This document shows positions 55,328 to 62,425 of a DNA stretch of 64,000 bases, piece by piece. The notes beneath the pieces were generated by a model. That model ran no database searches. It was not told the DNA's origin and was given only the letters and a program-made list of their open reading frames with translations. The stretch's first letter is position 1, and each line of letters begins with the position of its first letter. A program made the position numbers and the translations under genes. The stretch is from Streptococcus equi subsp. equi (lineage in GTDB: Bacteria > Bacillota > Bacilli > Lactobacillales > Streptococcaceae): positions 2,046,001 through 2,110,000 of the forward strand of contig LR134389.1 of NCBI GenBank assembly GCA_900637675.1, given 5' to 3'.

Positions 55328-55385
55328 TATAATGTAAGTAGAATTTTTGATAAGGGGCTGACTGCAATCAGTTCCTTTTTTTTGC
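55328..55385 (+). ncRNA. putative tiny plus-strand RNA (promoter -10 plus terminator)
   Basis: TATAAT at 55328-55333 is followed by a 10-bp stem (AAGGGGCTGA with TCAGTTCCTT, 55352-55377, with G-U pairs) and a run of T's. The transcript would start near 55340 and be about 45 nt. The -35 box is poor. It is antisense to the spacer between the Cro-like gene and the next gene. Confidence 0.35.
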
Positions 55386-55387
55386 AT

Positions 55388-55579
55388 TTACTCAATGCTG
55401 TAATCTGCAATCACTCGCAGAATAAACTGGTTAGCCTTTGGTCCTCTAGTTGAGCCACTAAGAATGTTAGTGACCTCTTGACGATTGAGACCATAGGCTG
55501 CTGCTAAATCACTCTTCTTGATATTGTTACTTTTTAGGAAGGTAACAACTTTTTCTCGTCCAACTGCAATATCTGGCAT
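55388..55579 (-). CDS. small HTH regulator (Cro-like)
   Basis: A 63-residue protein whose core (KKSDLAAAYGLNRQEVTNIL) is a helix-turn-helix. Standing alone as the first minus-strand HTH gene of the early region, it is the likely Cro counterpart to the CI-like repressor. AAGGAG precedes the ATG. The + strand moron starts 51 bases away on the other side. Confidence 0.75.
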   Translation of the reverse strand: MPDIAVGREKVVTFLKSNNIKKSDLAAAYGLNRQEVTNILSGSTRGPKANQFILRVIADYSIE

Positions 55580-55600
55580 ATTTTCTCCTTTCTTTTCTGA

Positions 55601-55606
55601 TATAAT
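55601..55606 (+). promoter_or_regulatory. -10 box for the 55630 moron
   Basis: TATAAT lies 23 bases before the ATG at 55630, and GAGG lies 7 bases before that ATG. No convincing -35 is visible. This gives the + strand gene its own promoter, the mark of a moron. Confidence 0.5.
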
Positions 55607-55629
55607 AAAAATAAAAACTTGAGGTAAAA

Positions 55630-56418
55630 ATGTCTCGATACTCTGATTATAAATACGCTAATACTATCCTTAAAAGTATTGAAGAACGACCAGAAAAATA
55701 TCTGATTATCCATTACTCCTGCGAAAGTTTTTATAATCTAGGTGGTAAAAGTCCTAGAATAGCTTCCATTTCAGTTCGTCAATTCAATAATGCCCAAACC
55801 AACAACTTTTCCATTCATCAGTACTCCGAGATATTAGATACCCCAATTACTGATGATACTTATGAAACTATCGAAAAAGAGCTGTTAACAGATTTCTTCA
55901 CATTTGTTGACAGAAATACCGACAAAAATTGGATTCACTGGAATATGAGAGATACTGTCTTTGGCTTTCATGCTATTGAGCAGCGATTCAAAGTTCTAGG
56001 CGGCACACCAATAATCATTGATGATGACAAAAAGATCGATTTAGCCTATCTGTTTAAAAAGATGTACGGTGGAGGATATATTGACAATCCGCATATTGAA
56101 AAATTACTTGAATTGAACAATCTAACCCCACATCGTTTTCTGACAGGTAAACAAGAAGCTGACGCTTTCTCTTCGAGACAATACCATGAACTAAGTATGT
56201 CAACATCAAGCAAGGTCAATAGCTTTTCAACATTCCTCACTTTAGCTATCAACGATGATTTAAAAACTAACACCCCTAAATGGAAAATGAGAGGAACTAA
56301 CCTATCTGGATTACTTTCCACTTTTCAAGAAACAATCTCAGGAAAAGTGATAATCGGTATAATCAACCTTATTGTCGGTGGAATAGTTGGTGCAATAATT
56401 GCAAAATATATTCAATAA
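55630..56418 (+). CDS. membrane-anchored RNase H/DEDD-like protein, phage moron
   Basis: A 262-residue protein on the strand opposite to the early operon. Residues ~15-200 form a soluble alpha/beta domain with LIIHYSCESFYN, DKNWIHWNMRDTVFGFHAIE, IIIDDDKKIDLAYLFKKMYG and LTPHRFLTGKQEADAFSSRQ. The scattered Asp/Glu resemble DEDD-type RNase H-like proteins of unknown role, but catalysis is not proven. The C-terminus is one membrane helix (VIIGIINLIVGGIVGAIIAK) placing the domain at the inner membrane. It has its own promoter, sits between Cro-like and CI-like genes and could be expressed from the lysogen. A superinfection or defence role is inference. Confidence 0.6.
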   Translation: MSRYSDYKYANTILKSIEERPEKYLIIHYSCESFYNLGGKSPRIASISVRQFNNAQTNNFSIHQYSEILDTPITDDTYETIEKELLTDFFTFVDRNTDKNWIHWNMRDTVFGFHAIEQRFKVLGGTPIIIDDDKKIDLAYLFKKMYGGGYIDNPHIEKLLELNNLTPHRFLTGKQEADAFSSRQYHELSMSTSSKVNSFSTFLTLAINDDLKTNTPKWKMRGTNLSGLLSTFQETISGKVIIGIINLIVGGIVGAIIAKYIQ

Positions 56419-56614
56419 ATGATTTATTTTGAAGTAGAATAAGTTCTTGTCGTATTTGCTCTACTTCTTTTTTTGCATCCTCTTTGGAAATAAGAGTCGG
56501 ATTGTCGTACCAATCTCTTTCCACGTAAAGTTCGTTTTCTTTCCCCTCTAAGCTATCAGCGACCCACTGAAAATGCTCTTTACGCTTTTGTAGATCAACG
56601 ATGTTTTTTTTCAT
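56369..56614 (-). CDS. hypothetical small charged phage protein
   Basis: An 81-residue protein (MKKNIVDLQKRKEHFQWVAD) with an amphipathic, leucine-rich C-terminus (SFIEYILQLLHQLFHRQ). AAGGAGG precedes the ATG. Its end overlaps the end of the + strand moron by 50 bases in convergent orientation, so their mRNAs would be antisense at their 3' ends. The function is unknown. Confidence 0.6.
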   Translation of the reverse strand: MKKNIVDLQKRKEHFQWVADSLEGKENELYVERDWYDNPTLISKEDAKKEVEQIRQELILLQNKSFIEYILQLLHQLFHRQ

Positions 56615-56660
56615 TTTTCCTCCTTGTTTTAAAATTTGTAAACAAGAAATAACTAAATTT

Positions 56661-56872
56661 TCAACTTTTTAGTATATGACCACTTGACAACTCACACCTA
56701 AAAAGTTAGAATTAAAGCATATTAAAGAACCTTAACAAATCAACTTAAACTCGTTCGCCAAAACTGTTTTATAGTTGTTTGCTTAGTTGTTTTTTTAGTT
56801 ATCTCTTGCTTACAAAAAATATGATACACCCATTTGGTTGAATTGTCAACATTTTTCACCCAAAAAGTTGAA
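56661..56872. promoter_or_regulatory. lysogeny operator region with repeated AAAAAGTT(A/G) motifs
   Basis: CAACTTTTTAG (56662-56672), CTAAAAAGTTAG (56698-56709) and CAAAAAGTTGAA (56861-56872) are related half-palindromes in the divergent gap before the CI-like gene. They are good candidate operators for the CI- and Cro-like proteins. Confidence 0.55.
56684..56712 (+). promoter_or_regulatory. candidate lysogeny promoter
   Basis: TTGACA (56684-56689) and TAGAAT (56707-56712) are separated by 17 bases. CTAAAAAGTTAG covers the -10 region, so the promoter could be self-repressed by the CI-like protein. The leader would be about 190 bases. Confidence 0.6.
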
Positions 56873-56909
56873 ATATTTTTTGTCATGCCTTAGAAAGGTT
56901 GATAAATCA

Positions 56910-57260
56910 ATGTTTCCGACGTTTGAAAAAATCAAAGAATTGTGCAAACAGCGTGGAATTACACTTATTCAACTAGAGGAAACTTTAGAATATAGCCGAA
57001 ATACACTCTATAAGTTGAAAACTCAAAAACCCAACGCTGAAAGAATTGCTGAAATAGCAGACTACTTCAATGTTTCAACAGATTATTTGCTTGGTCGCAC
57101 TGATAATCCTGCTATTGCTAATGGCACCACTAGTCAAAAAACAATAGACTTTAAAGAGATAGCTGCTCAGTCAATGTCTTATGATGGAAAACCACTTACC
57201 GATGATGATATTGATCTCATTGCAGCAGTCTTAGAACAAAGATTCAAGAATAGAGATTAA
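56910..57260 (+). CDS. CI-like XRE repressor (ImmR type)
   Basis: A protein of about 116 residues starts MFPTFEKIKELCKQRGITLI, with the helix-turn-helix at residues ~17-60 (SRNTLYKLKTQKPNAERIAE) and the common tail VSTDYLLGRTDNP. It lacks a peptidase domain and so must be inactivated by the adjacent ImmA-like protease. The ATG at 56910 follows AGAAAGG. The next gene starts 2 bases after its stop. Confidence 0.85.
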   Translation: MFPTFEKIKELCKQRGITLIQLEETLEYSRNTLYKLKTQKPNAERIAEIADYFNVSTDYLLGRTDNPAIANGTTSQKTIDFKEIAAQSMSYDGKPLTDDDIDLIAAVLEQRFKNRD

Positions 57261-57262
57261 CT

Positions 57263-57649
57263 ATGGACTTATCACTTCAAGAGTATGTCAAAGGTCACGG
57301 TTATGAGCTTTTATTTTATGATAACCGTGGCACAGATAAAGAAGCGTTTGTTAACCATGACTGCAAAGTTCTTGGTATTGGTTCTTATCTTGATGATCAT
57401 GAAAAAAAGAAAGCAATATATCATGAAATCGGTCATAAAGAGCATACCAACAGACAGTATGAACTAAATAGAGAACTGTGTGAATTAGAAGCAGACAGAA
57501 ATATGATTCATCACTTGCTAAAAGAAGAGTTATCTTATTTAGACAATGTAAATGAATTCAACTATGCTCGTTTCATGGAAAAATATAAGTTAAAAACAAT
57601 TACCGATGAAAAAATGGTAATTGATGAATATTATACTTTAATAGGTTAA
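57263..57649 (+). CDS. ImmA/IrrE-family metallopeptidase
   Basis: A 128-residue zinc peptidase. The zinc-binding motif YHEIGHKEH lies near residue 53 and the third ligand region is ELCELEADRNM. In ICEBs1 and many phages ImmA cleaves the neighbouring ImmR/CI to trigger induction. The two-base spacing to the CI gene supports the same role. Confidence 0.88.
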   Translation: MDLSLQEYVKGHGYELLFYDNRGTDKEAFVNHDCKVLGIGSYLDDHEKKKAIYHEIGHKEHTNRQYELNRELCELEADRNMIHHLLKEELSYLDNVNEFNYARFMEKYKLKTITDEKMVIDEYYTLIG

Positions 57650-57660
57650 AGGAGATTATC

Positions 57661-57927
57661 ATGGGATTTTTGGACAATGTAAAAGAAGCTAGTACTGTTT
57701 CGACTGCTTCTGGCGAAAATTATGAATATGTTGTGCTACAAGTTACACTAAAAGAAAAGCTTATAGGAACAGGCTCAGGAAATTTAACTGAACTTGAAAA
57801 TGTTATTAATAAGCAAGCAAAAAAAGGATATCGCCTACACACTATTACCACATCAAATGGTGGCAGTAAAGGATTTGGTGGCGGAGATAGAATACAAGCT
57901 ACAATGGTATTTGAGAAAATCAAGTAA
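57661..57927 (+). CDS. DUF4177-type phage lysogeny-module protein
   Basis: An 88-residue protein (MGFLDNVKEASTVSTASGEN) with a beta-rich core (YEYVVLQVTLKEKLIG) and GYRLHTITTSNGGSKG, matching DUF4177-like small proteins found after ImmA genes. The function is unknown. AAAGGAG precedes the ATG. Confidence 0.7.
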   Translation: MGFLDNVKEASTVSTASGENYEYVVLQVTLKEKLIGTGSGNLTELENVINKQAKKGYRLHTITTSNGGSKGFGGGDRIQATMVFEKIK

Positions 57928-57980
57928 AATAAAAAAAGCCCTACGCTCAAATTTTGGTCGGTGCGAGCGTGAGGCAAATC

Positions 57981-58033
57981 TAGTATAGTAAAAACCTGCT
58001 TCGCAGTAGGTCTCTTTACTATACCTATTTTAA
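57981..58033 (+). terminator. hairpin between the lysogeny operon and integrase
   Basis: TATAGTAAA and TTTACTATA form a 9-bp stem enclosing a smaller CTGC/GCAG hairpin. The arrangement suggests a terminator or attenuator ahead of the integrase; a perfect T tract is lacking. Confidence 0.45.
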
Positions 58034-58054
58034 CAGAAAATGAGGTAAAAAACA

Positions 58055-59194
58055 ATGTGGTCAGAAAAACACAAAAGCGGAAAAGTAAATTTTGTAGAAC
58101 GGTACAAACACCCGTATACTGGCAAGTGGTGCAGAGCTTCTGTCCTTATGGAAAAAGACACGCCACGAATACGAAAAGAAGCCCAAAAATATCTTGACGA
58201 AAAAATATCTAAAATCTTAACAAGTCTTACCACAACCGATGCCTACCTACTAGATGTCATGAACGAATGGTGGGAACATCATCAGAAATCACTCAAATCA
58301 ACTTCTGTCCGCTCTCTTGATTTTAGAATAAGAGAATTGCGAAACTTAATTGATCCAGAAGTGATGATTGCCAAGATAACCACGAAATACCTGCAAAGTA
58401 TTATCGACAAAATACCAGGTAGTTATGACAAACGTAAACGAGCACGGCAGCTGCTCAAACAAACCTTCGACTACGCTATCGCTTTAGAGTATGTCTCAAT
58501 CAATCCAGTTATTAGTACCCAACTCGCAAAACCTGTTAAGACCATCAAAGACTTTGAAGACGTTGCCCAGAAGTTTTTAGAAAAAGATGAACTCAAAAGG
58601 CTATTAGATGAAATGTATAGACGTAAAGGATCGATTAAAATGGCTTATCTGGCAGAATTTATGAGCTTAAATGGCTGCCGCATTGGAGAAGCTCTAGCTA
58701 TACAGCCAGACAATATCAAAAATGATATCATTGAAATCCACGGAACTCTTGACTACACCTCAAATGGCTATAGAAACGCTATCAAAACCACCCCTAAAAC
58801 AAATTCCAGTTGGCGTGAAACATTGATAACCAAACGTGAAAAAGAAATTATTCAGGATATACTGAAAATTAATGCTCTTGAAAAAAATACTAATCCTAAT
58901 TACAAGGACATGGGCTACATCTTCATTTCCAGAAATGGTGTTCCTATTCAAGACAACGCCCTCAACACCTCTATCAGAGCGGCAAATAAGAGACTAGAAA
59001 AACCGATTCAAAAAGAACTCACCAGCCACATCTTCCGTCATACCCTGGTGAGTCGCCTTGCAGAAAACAAAGTGCCCTTAAAAACTATCATGGATAGAGT
59101 TGGACATGCTGACTCGAAAACTACTCAACAAATCTATACCCACGTCACGAAAAGCATGAAAAATGAAGTCGTCGACATCTTAAATCGGCTATAA
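58055..59194 (+). CDS. int: tyrosine-family phage integrase
   Basis: A 379-residue site-specific recombinase. It has the AP2-like arm-binding start (RYKHPYTGKWCRASVLMEKD), the SAM-like core-binding domain (residues ~65-160), and the catalytic domain with Arg in LNGCRIGEAL, His-x-x-Arg in HIFRHTLVSR, and the Tyr in QIYTHVTKSM. It integrates and, with an excisionase not identified here, excises the prophage. It is the last gene of the right arm, adjacent to the attachment region. Confidence 0.93.
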   Translation: MWSEKHKSGKVNFVERYKHPYTGKWCRASVLMEKDTPRIRKEAQKYLDEKISKILTSLTTTDAYLLDVMNEWWEHHQKSLKSTSVRSLDFRIRELRNLIDPEVMIAKITTKYLQSIIDKIPGSYDKRKRARQLLKQTFDYAIALEYVSINPVISTQLAKPVKTIKDFEDVAQKFLEKDELKRLLDEMYRRKGSIKMAYLAEFMSLNGCRIGEALAIQPDNIKNDIIEIHGTLDYTSNGYRNAIKTTPKTNSSWRETLITKREKEIIQDILKINALEKNTNPNYKDMGYIFISRNGVPIQDNALNTSIRAANKRLEKPIQKELTSHIFRHTLVSRLAENKVPLKTIMDRVGHADSKTTQQIYTHVTKSMKNEVVDILNRL

Positions 59195-59215
59195 TATGCC
59201 CCAAAAATGCCCCAA
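59195..59215 (+). repeat. TGCCCCAA direct repeats at the right prophage end (putative attR arm sites)
   Basis: Two TGCCCCAA units follow directly after the integrase stop, with the same spacing and the same orientation as those at 18541-18561. Their presence at both ends supports boundaries of about 18.54 and 59.2 kb. Confidence 0.45.
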
Positions 59216-59223
59216 AACACAAG

Positions 59224-59270
59224 AAAAAACCTTGACATCTTCAACAAACGTTGATATGACAAGGTTTTTT
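59224..59270 (+). terminator. terminator after integrase
   Basis: AAAAAACCTTG pairs with CAAGGTTTTTT, enclosing an inner TCAAC/GTTGA hairpin, and ends in T's. It is symmetrical enough to work on both strands. Confidence 0.75.
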
Positions 59271-59468
59271 AATGTTTTATTTAATCACTTATTGATTTAT
59301 ATAAAGATCAATCAAGCAATGAATTAGATATAATAAGATTTGAATCGACTAATATATAATTCATATACAGAGAACGGAAGAAAAAATATTTTAAAAAAGT
59401 AGGTCATTATTTAAATACTTGTAAACAATAATATTAATAAGAATAAGTTAAATTAGTAGGAGAGGTAT

Positions 59469-60329
59469 ATGCTAAATAAAATGGGAGAATCATTTAAAAT
59501 TATGAGAAAATCAAGGGGAATAACTTTGAGTGAAGCAACTGGAGAAGAATTTTCAGAATCTATGCTTTCCCGTTTTGAAAATGGCCAATCCGAGATGTCT
59601 GCTCAAAAACTTTTCGCTTGTTTAGATAATATTTATTTGGATATAGAAGAATATAACCTATTAGTTCGAGAAGACGAACCTACAGACTTTTCTACACTAC
59701 AAAAAAACATTCATCACTTCTACAATCCATACAATGAGATTGAGTTAGAAAAATTAGCGAAAAAGGAACTAGATAAAATTAAAATTGATGGTCGAGAACA
59801 ATATCATAGACTAAATAATATATTAATTAAAGCTAGAATCAAATCTGTGAATAATAATTATTTTATCTCCGATGATTTGATTGAATATCTAAAAAATTAT
59901 CTCTTTTCGATGGTAAATTGGGCAAATTATGAATTAACTCTTTTCTCAGAAACTATTCATCTGTTTGAACCGAACGCATTTTTAAATTATTGTCAAGAAA
60001 TGCTACATCGTTCTGATTTTTATAAAAGACTTTCTTATAATAGCGCTATTATTCAGACAATACTAATAAATGGTGTATTCTATAGTGTCGAAAAGAATAG
60101 ACTAGAAGATGCTTTAATATTAATTGAAACAATAAAACAAAATTTCTCACAAACTCGAGATGCTTATCTAAAAATTGTTTTTATGATTGCAAAAGGTTAT
60201 TATTTAACAAAATTTGATAAAAACAAAGGGATTTTTTTAATTAAGAAGGGAATCAACATCTTTAAAGATTTAGGCTATGAGGAAATCTCAACTTATTACT
60301 ACAATGAATTCAAAAATATCATAGATTGA
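59469..60329 (+). CDS. Rgg/GadR/MutR-family regulator
   Basis: A 286-residue protein: an N-terminal XRE helix-turn-helix (MRKSRGITLSEATGEEFSES then MLSRFENGQSEMSAQKLF), then an all-helical repeat domain (to residue 286) that binds short peptides in Rgg proteins. MutR-type members switch on neighbouring bacteriocin operons. AGGAGAGG lies 3-6 bases before the ATG. No short hydrophobic pheromone gene was found beside it. Its position just before a damaged lanthipeptide-like locus suggests it is the local regulator. Confidence 0.82.
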   Translation: MLNKMGESFKIMRKSRGITLSEATGEEFSESMLSRFENGQSEMSAQKLFACLDNIYLDIEEYNLLVREDEPTDFSTLQKNIHHFYNPYNEIELEKLAKKELDKIKIDGREQYHRLNNILIKARIKSVNNNYFISDDLIEYLKNYLFSMVNWANYELTLFSETIHLFEPNAFLNYCQEMLHRSDFYKRLSYNSAIIQTILINGVFYSVEKNRLEDALILIETIKQNFSQTRDAYLKIVFMIAKGYYLTKFDKNKGIFLIKKGINIFKDLGYEEISTYYYNEFKNIID

Positions 60330-60411
60330 ATTTTTGCTTATATTCAAAATATATATCAAAACAATAAAATGACTTATCCTATTAATATCAATATTGAAAG
60401 GGGATTAAAAG

Positions 60412-60462
60412 ATGACTTCATTTATTAATGACATTAATAGGAGTAATTTTAAAAGAGTCTAG
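60412..60462 (+). pseudogene. truncated leader-like frame interrupted at the IS end
   Basis: ATG 60412 is preceded by AAAGGGG. The frame reads MTSFINDINRSNFKRV and then stops at TAG three bases before the second IS. This could be the leader of a precursor peptide or the N-terminus of the modifying enzyme whose C-terminus survives at 61894. Too little remains to decide. Confidence 0.4.
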
Positions 60463-60496
60463 ACTGTACTGACCCCCAAAAGTTGGACACGACATA

Positions 60497-61300
60497 TTAG
60501 TGAAAGGATTTAGTTCTGTATTGCACAGGGCTAAGTCCTTTTAGCTTTGCTTTAATGCGTTTGTTGTTGTAGTAAAAAATGTAATCTGTAATAGCTTGTT
60601 CAAGCTCATTAAGGGATTGATAAGTTGTCTCAAGGCCGTAAAACATCTCAGATTTGAGAATACCAAAGAAGGACTCCATCATCCCATTATCTGGACTATT
60701 TCCCTTGCGAGACATGGATGGACGAATGCCTTTAGTCTCCAAAAAGTGATGATAAGACTGATGTTGATATTGCCAGCCTTGATCGCTGTGGAGAATCGTT
60801 CCATTGTACGAATCCGCTGGAAAAGCCTTCTCAAGCATGGTTTGTACTTGCTTCAAGTCAGGCGATCGAGACAGGGTGAAATCAATAATCTCACTGTTAT
60901 AGCCGTCAAGAACAGGCGATAGATAGAGTTTCCCCTCAGGTAAGGTAAATTCCGTCACATCGGTATAGCACTTCTCGTAGGGCTTAGAACCTTCAAACTG
61001 ACGTTTAATCAGATTATCAGCCTTTTTGCCAACCTCACCTTTGTAAGAAGAATACTTGCGCTTACGACGGATACGAGCTTTTAAGCCCATGACAGTCATC
61101 AAACGTTGTACTTTTTTGTGATTGACGATAAAACCACGATTTCTTAGTTCCAGATGAATGCGACGATAGCCATAATTGCCATGATGTTCATCATAGATGC
61201 CTTGAATGAGCTCCTTTAAGTCCATGTCCTTATCTTCTTGAGCTAGTTGCTTGACTTGATAATAATAGGTTGACCGCGATAAATCAAGGATTTCAAGCAA
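60497..61300 (-). CDS. IS3-family transposase OrfB, copy 2
   Basis: This 267-residue catalytic part contains [50 protein letters not shown] and [13 protein letters not shown], so the DDE triad is intact. The frame is open farther upstream without a good start, so the active protein probably comes from a frameshift out of OrfA. About the last 130 residues are almost identical to copy 1; the rest is diverged. Confidence 0.87.
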   Translation of the reverse strand: MLEILDLSRSTYYYQVKQLAQEDKDMDLKELIQGIYDEHHGNYGYRRIHLELRNRGFIVNHKKVQRLMTVMGLKARIRRKRKYSSYKGEVGKKADNLIKRQFEGSKPYEKCYTDVTEFTLPEGKLYLSPVLDGYNSEIIDFTLSRSPDLKQVQTMLEKAFPADSYNGTILHSDQGWQYQHQSYHHFLETKGIRPSMSRKGNSPDNGMMESFFGILKSEMFYGLETTYQSLNELEQAITDYIFYYNNKRIKAKLKGLSPVQYRTKSFH

Positions 61301-61323
61301 AGTTGCTAGAGAAAATTGACCGA

Positions 61324-61839
61324 TTAATTCTTGGATGATTTCTGTTGCTCTTTGAGCTTTGCTTCGTCCCTCAACCGGTATTCTCTCAGCTTTTTTAGCA
61401 CAGCATTCTCCGCTCTAAGGTAGTCTAATTCTTTTTGGAGTCGCTCCAACTCTGTCATTTGTTCTAAAGTCTTCTTTGGTTGACGTCCCATCTTTGGTGG
61501 CCTCCCTCTTCTTTTCTCAAGAATAGTATAGCCGTTTTTCTTGTATTGCGCTATCCACCTTGAAAGCATACTAGAATTTGGTAAAGCATAGTCTAAGGAC
61601 GTCTGTTTTTGAGATTGACCATCAATCAGAACTTTATCTATTATCTCTTGCTTCAGTTCTGGAGAATAATAACTATTCTTACCTTTTTGGACAATGGCTA
61701 ACCCATACCTGTCAATCAGGCGAATCATGTATTTGAGGTCAGATTCTGCAATACTAAACTTTTCTGATAAGCATTTAATGGACTTTCCAATGTGCCGTAG
61801 CTCATAGATTTGAACCTTGTCTTCATAACTCAATGTCAT
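61324..61839 (-). CDS. IS3-family transposase OrfA, copy 2
   Basis: A 171-residue helix-turn-helix protein starts [20 protein letters not shown] and has the coiled coil [20 protein letters not shown]. It is homologous to OrfA of copy 1, with many substitutions in the first 60 residues. Confidence 0.86.
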   Translation of the reverse strand: MTLSYEDKVQIYELRHIGKSIKCLSEKFSIAESDLKYMIRLIDRYGLAIVQKGKNSYYSPELKQEIIDKVLIDGQSQKQTSLDYALPNSSMLSRWIAQYKKNGYTILEKRRGRPPKMGRQPKKTLEQMTELERLQKELDYLRAENAVLKKLREYRLRDEAKLKEQQKSSKN

Positions 61840-61893
61840 AAAAATAGCCCCCCAATTGTTAGATTTTATGTCTAACTTTTGGGGGGCAGTTCA

Positions 61894-62425
61894 GTCTGAT
61901 TCAGATGATATAAAATATCGGATTGATTCATATAATAGATATGGAATTGATGGTTTAGCAGGTAAACTTTATACTAACTATATTGTTGGAAAAATTTCAA
62001 ATGATGAACTTAATTATGGTTTACAAAAAATATTTGCTAAATTAATTTCTACTAAAATGGGTAGAATGGTTCCAATTGAAAATAACAATGGATCTCCTTA
62101 CGTAGATTCAGGAAATGCTGGTTTAATTACTGTTTTAATATTACTTGATCCAGAAAAATATAAAGATATTATCATCGAATTGGCAGATAGCCTCCAATTT
62201 GAATTTGCTCAACGACCTGGATATTTTAATGGAATGCTAGGTGTTGCTGAAGTTTTATTAAATGTATATTCACAAATCTATAAGAAAGATGATTATTTAT
62301 TTTATGCTGAAAAATTGTTATTAAATACTAGCTTTTATGTTGAGCATAGACTAGTTGAAAAAGAACAATTTATTCAAGTATTTAATCACTATATTGAGGT
62401 TATTAATGAATCTACTGGTAAATAA
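61894..62425 (+). pseudogene. C-terminal remnant of a LanC-like (class III lanthipeptide synthetase-like) protein
   Basis: Starting inside the IS boundary, about 176 codons read SDSDDIKYRIDSYNRYGIDG, with PYVDSGNAGLITVLILLD and RPGYFNGMLGVAEVLLNVYS. These G-x-x-G-type helices are typical of LanC-like alpha-toroid domains. The fragment has no Cys, so the zinc ligands of LanC/LanM are missing, as in class III LanKC enzymes. No start codon or kinase domain remains. A downstream exporter overlaps its end by 20 bases. The assignment is by pattern and context. Confidence 0.5.

Larger units (their letters stand above)
60465..61893 (-). mobile_element. IS3-family (IS150-like) insertion sequence, copy 2
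   Basis: A 1.43-kb relative of copy 1 in the same orientation. The ends share AGACTG-x-ACTG-x-CCCCC on both sides. No 3-bp direct duplication is visible (GAC left, GTC right). The synthetase gene to the right is cut with no N-terminus, so sequence next to the IS was probably deleted after insertion or the junction arose by recombination. Confidence 0.85.

Noticed and set aside
60412..60462. Short hydrophobic pheromone gene for the Rgg protein
   Set aside because: The 16-residue product is polar, with no signal-like hydrophobic stretch, so it does not resemble an SHP. No other candidate was found on either side of the regulator.
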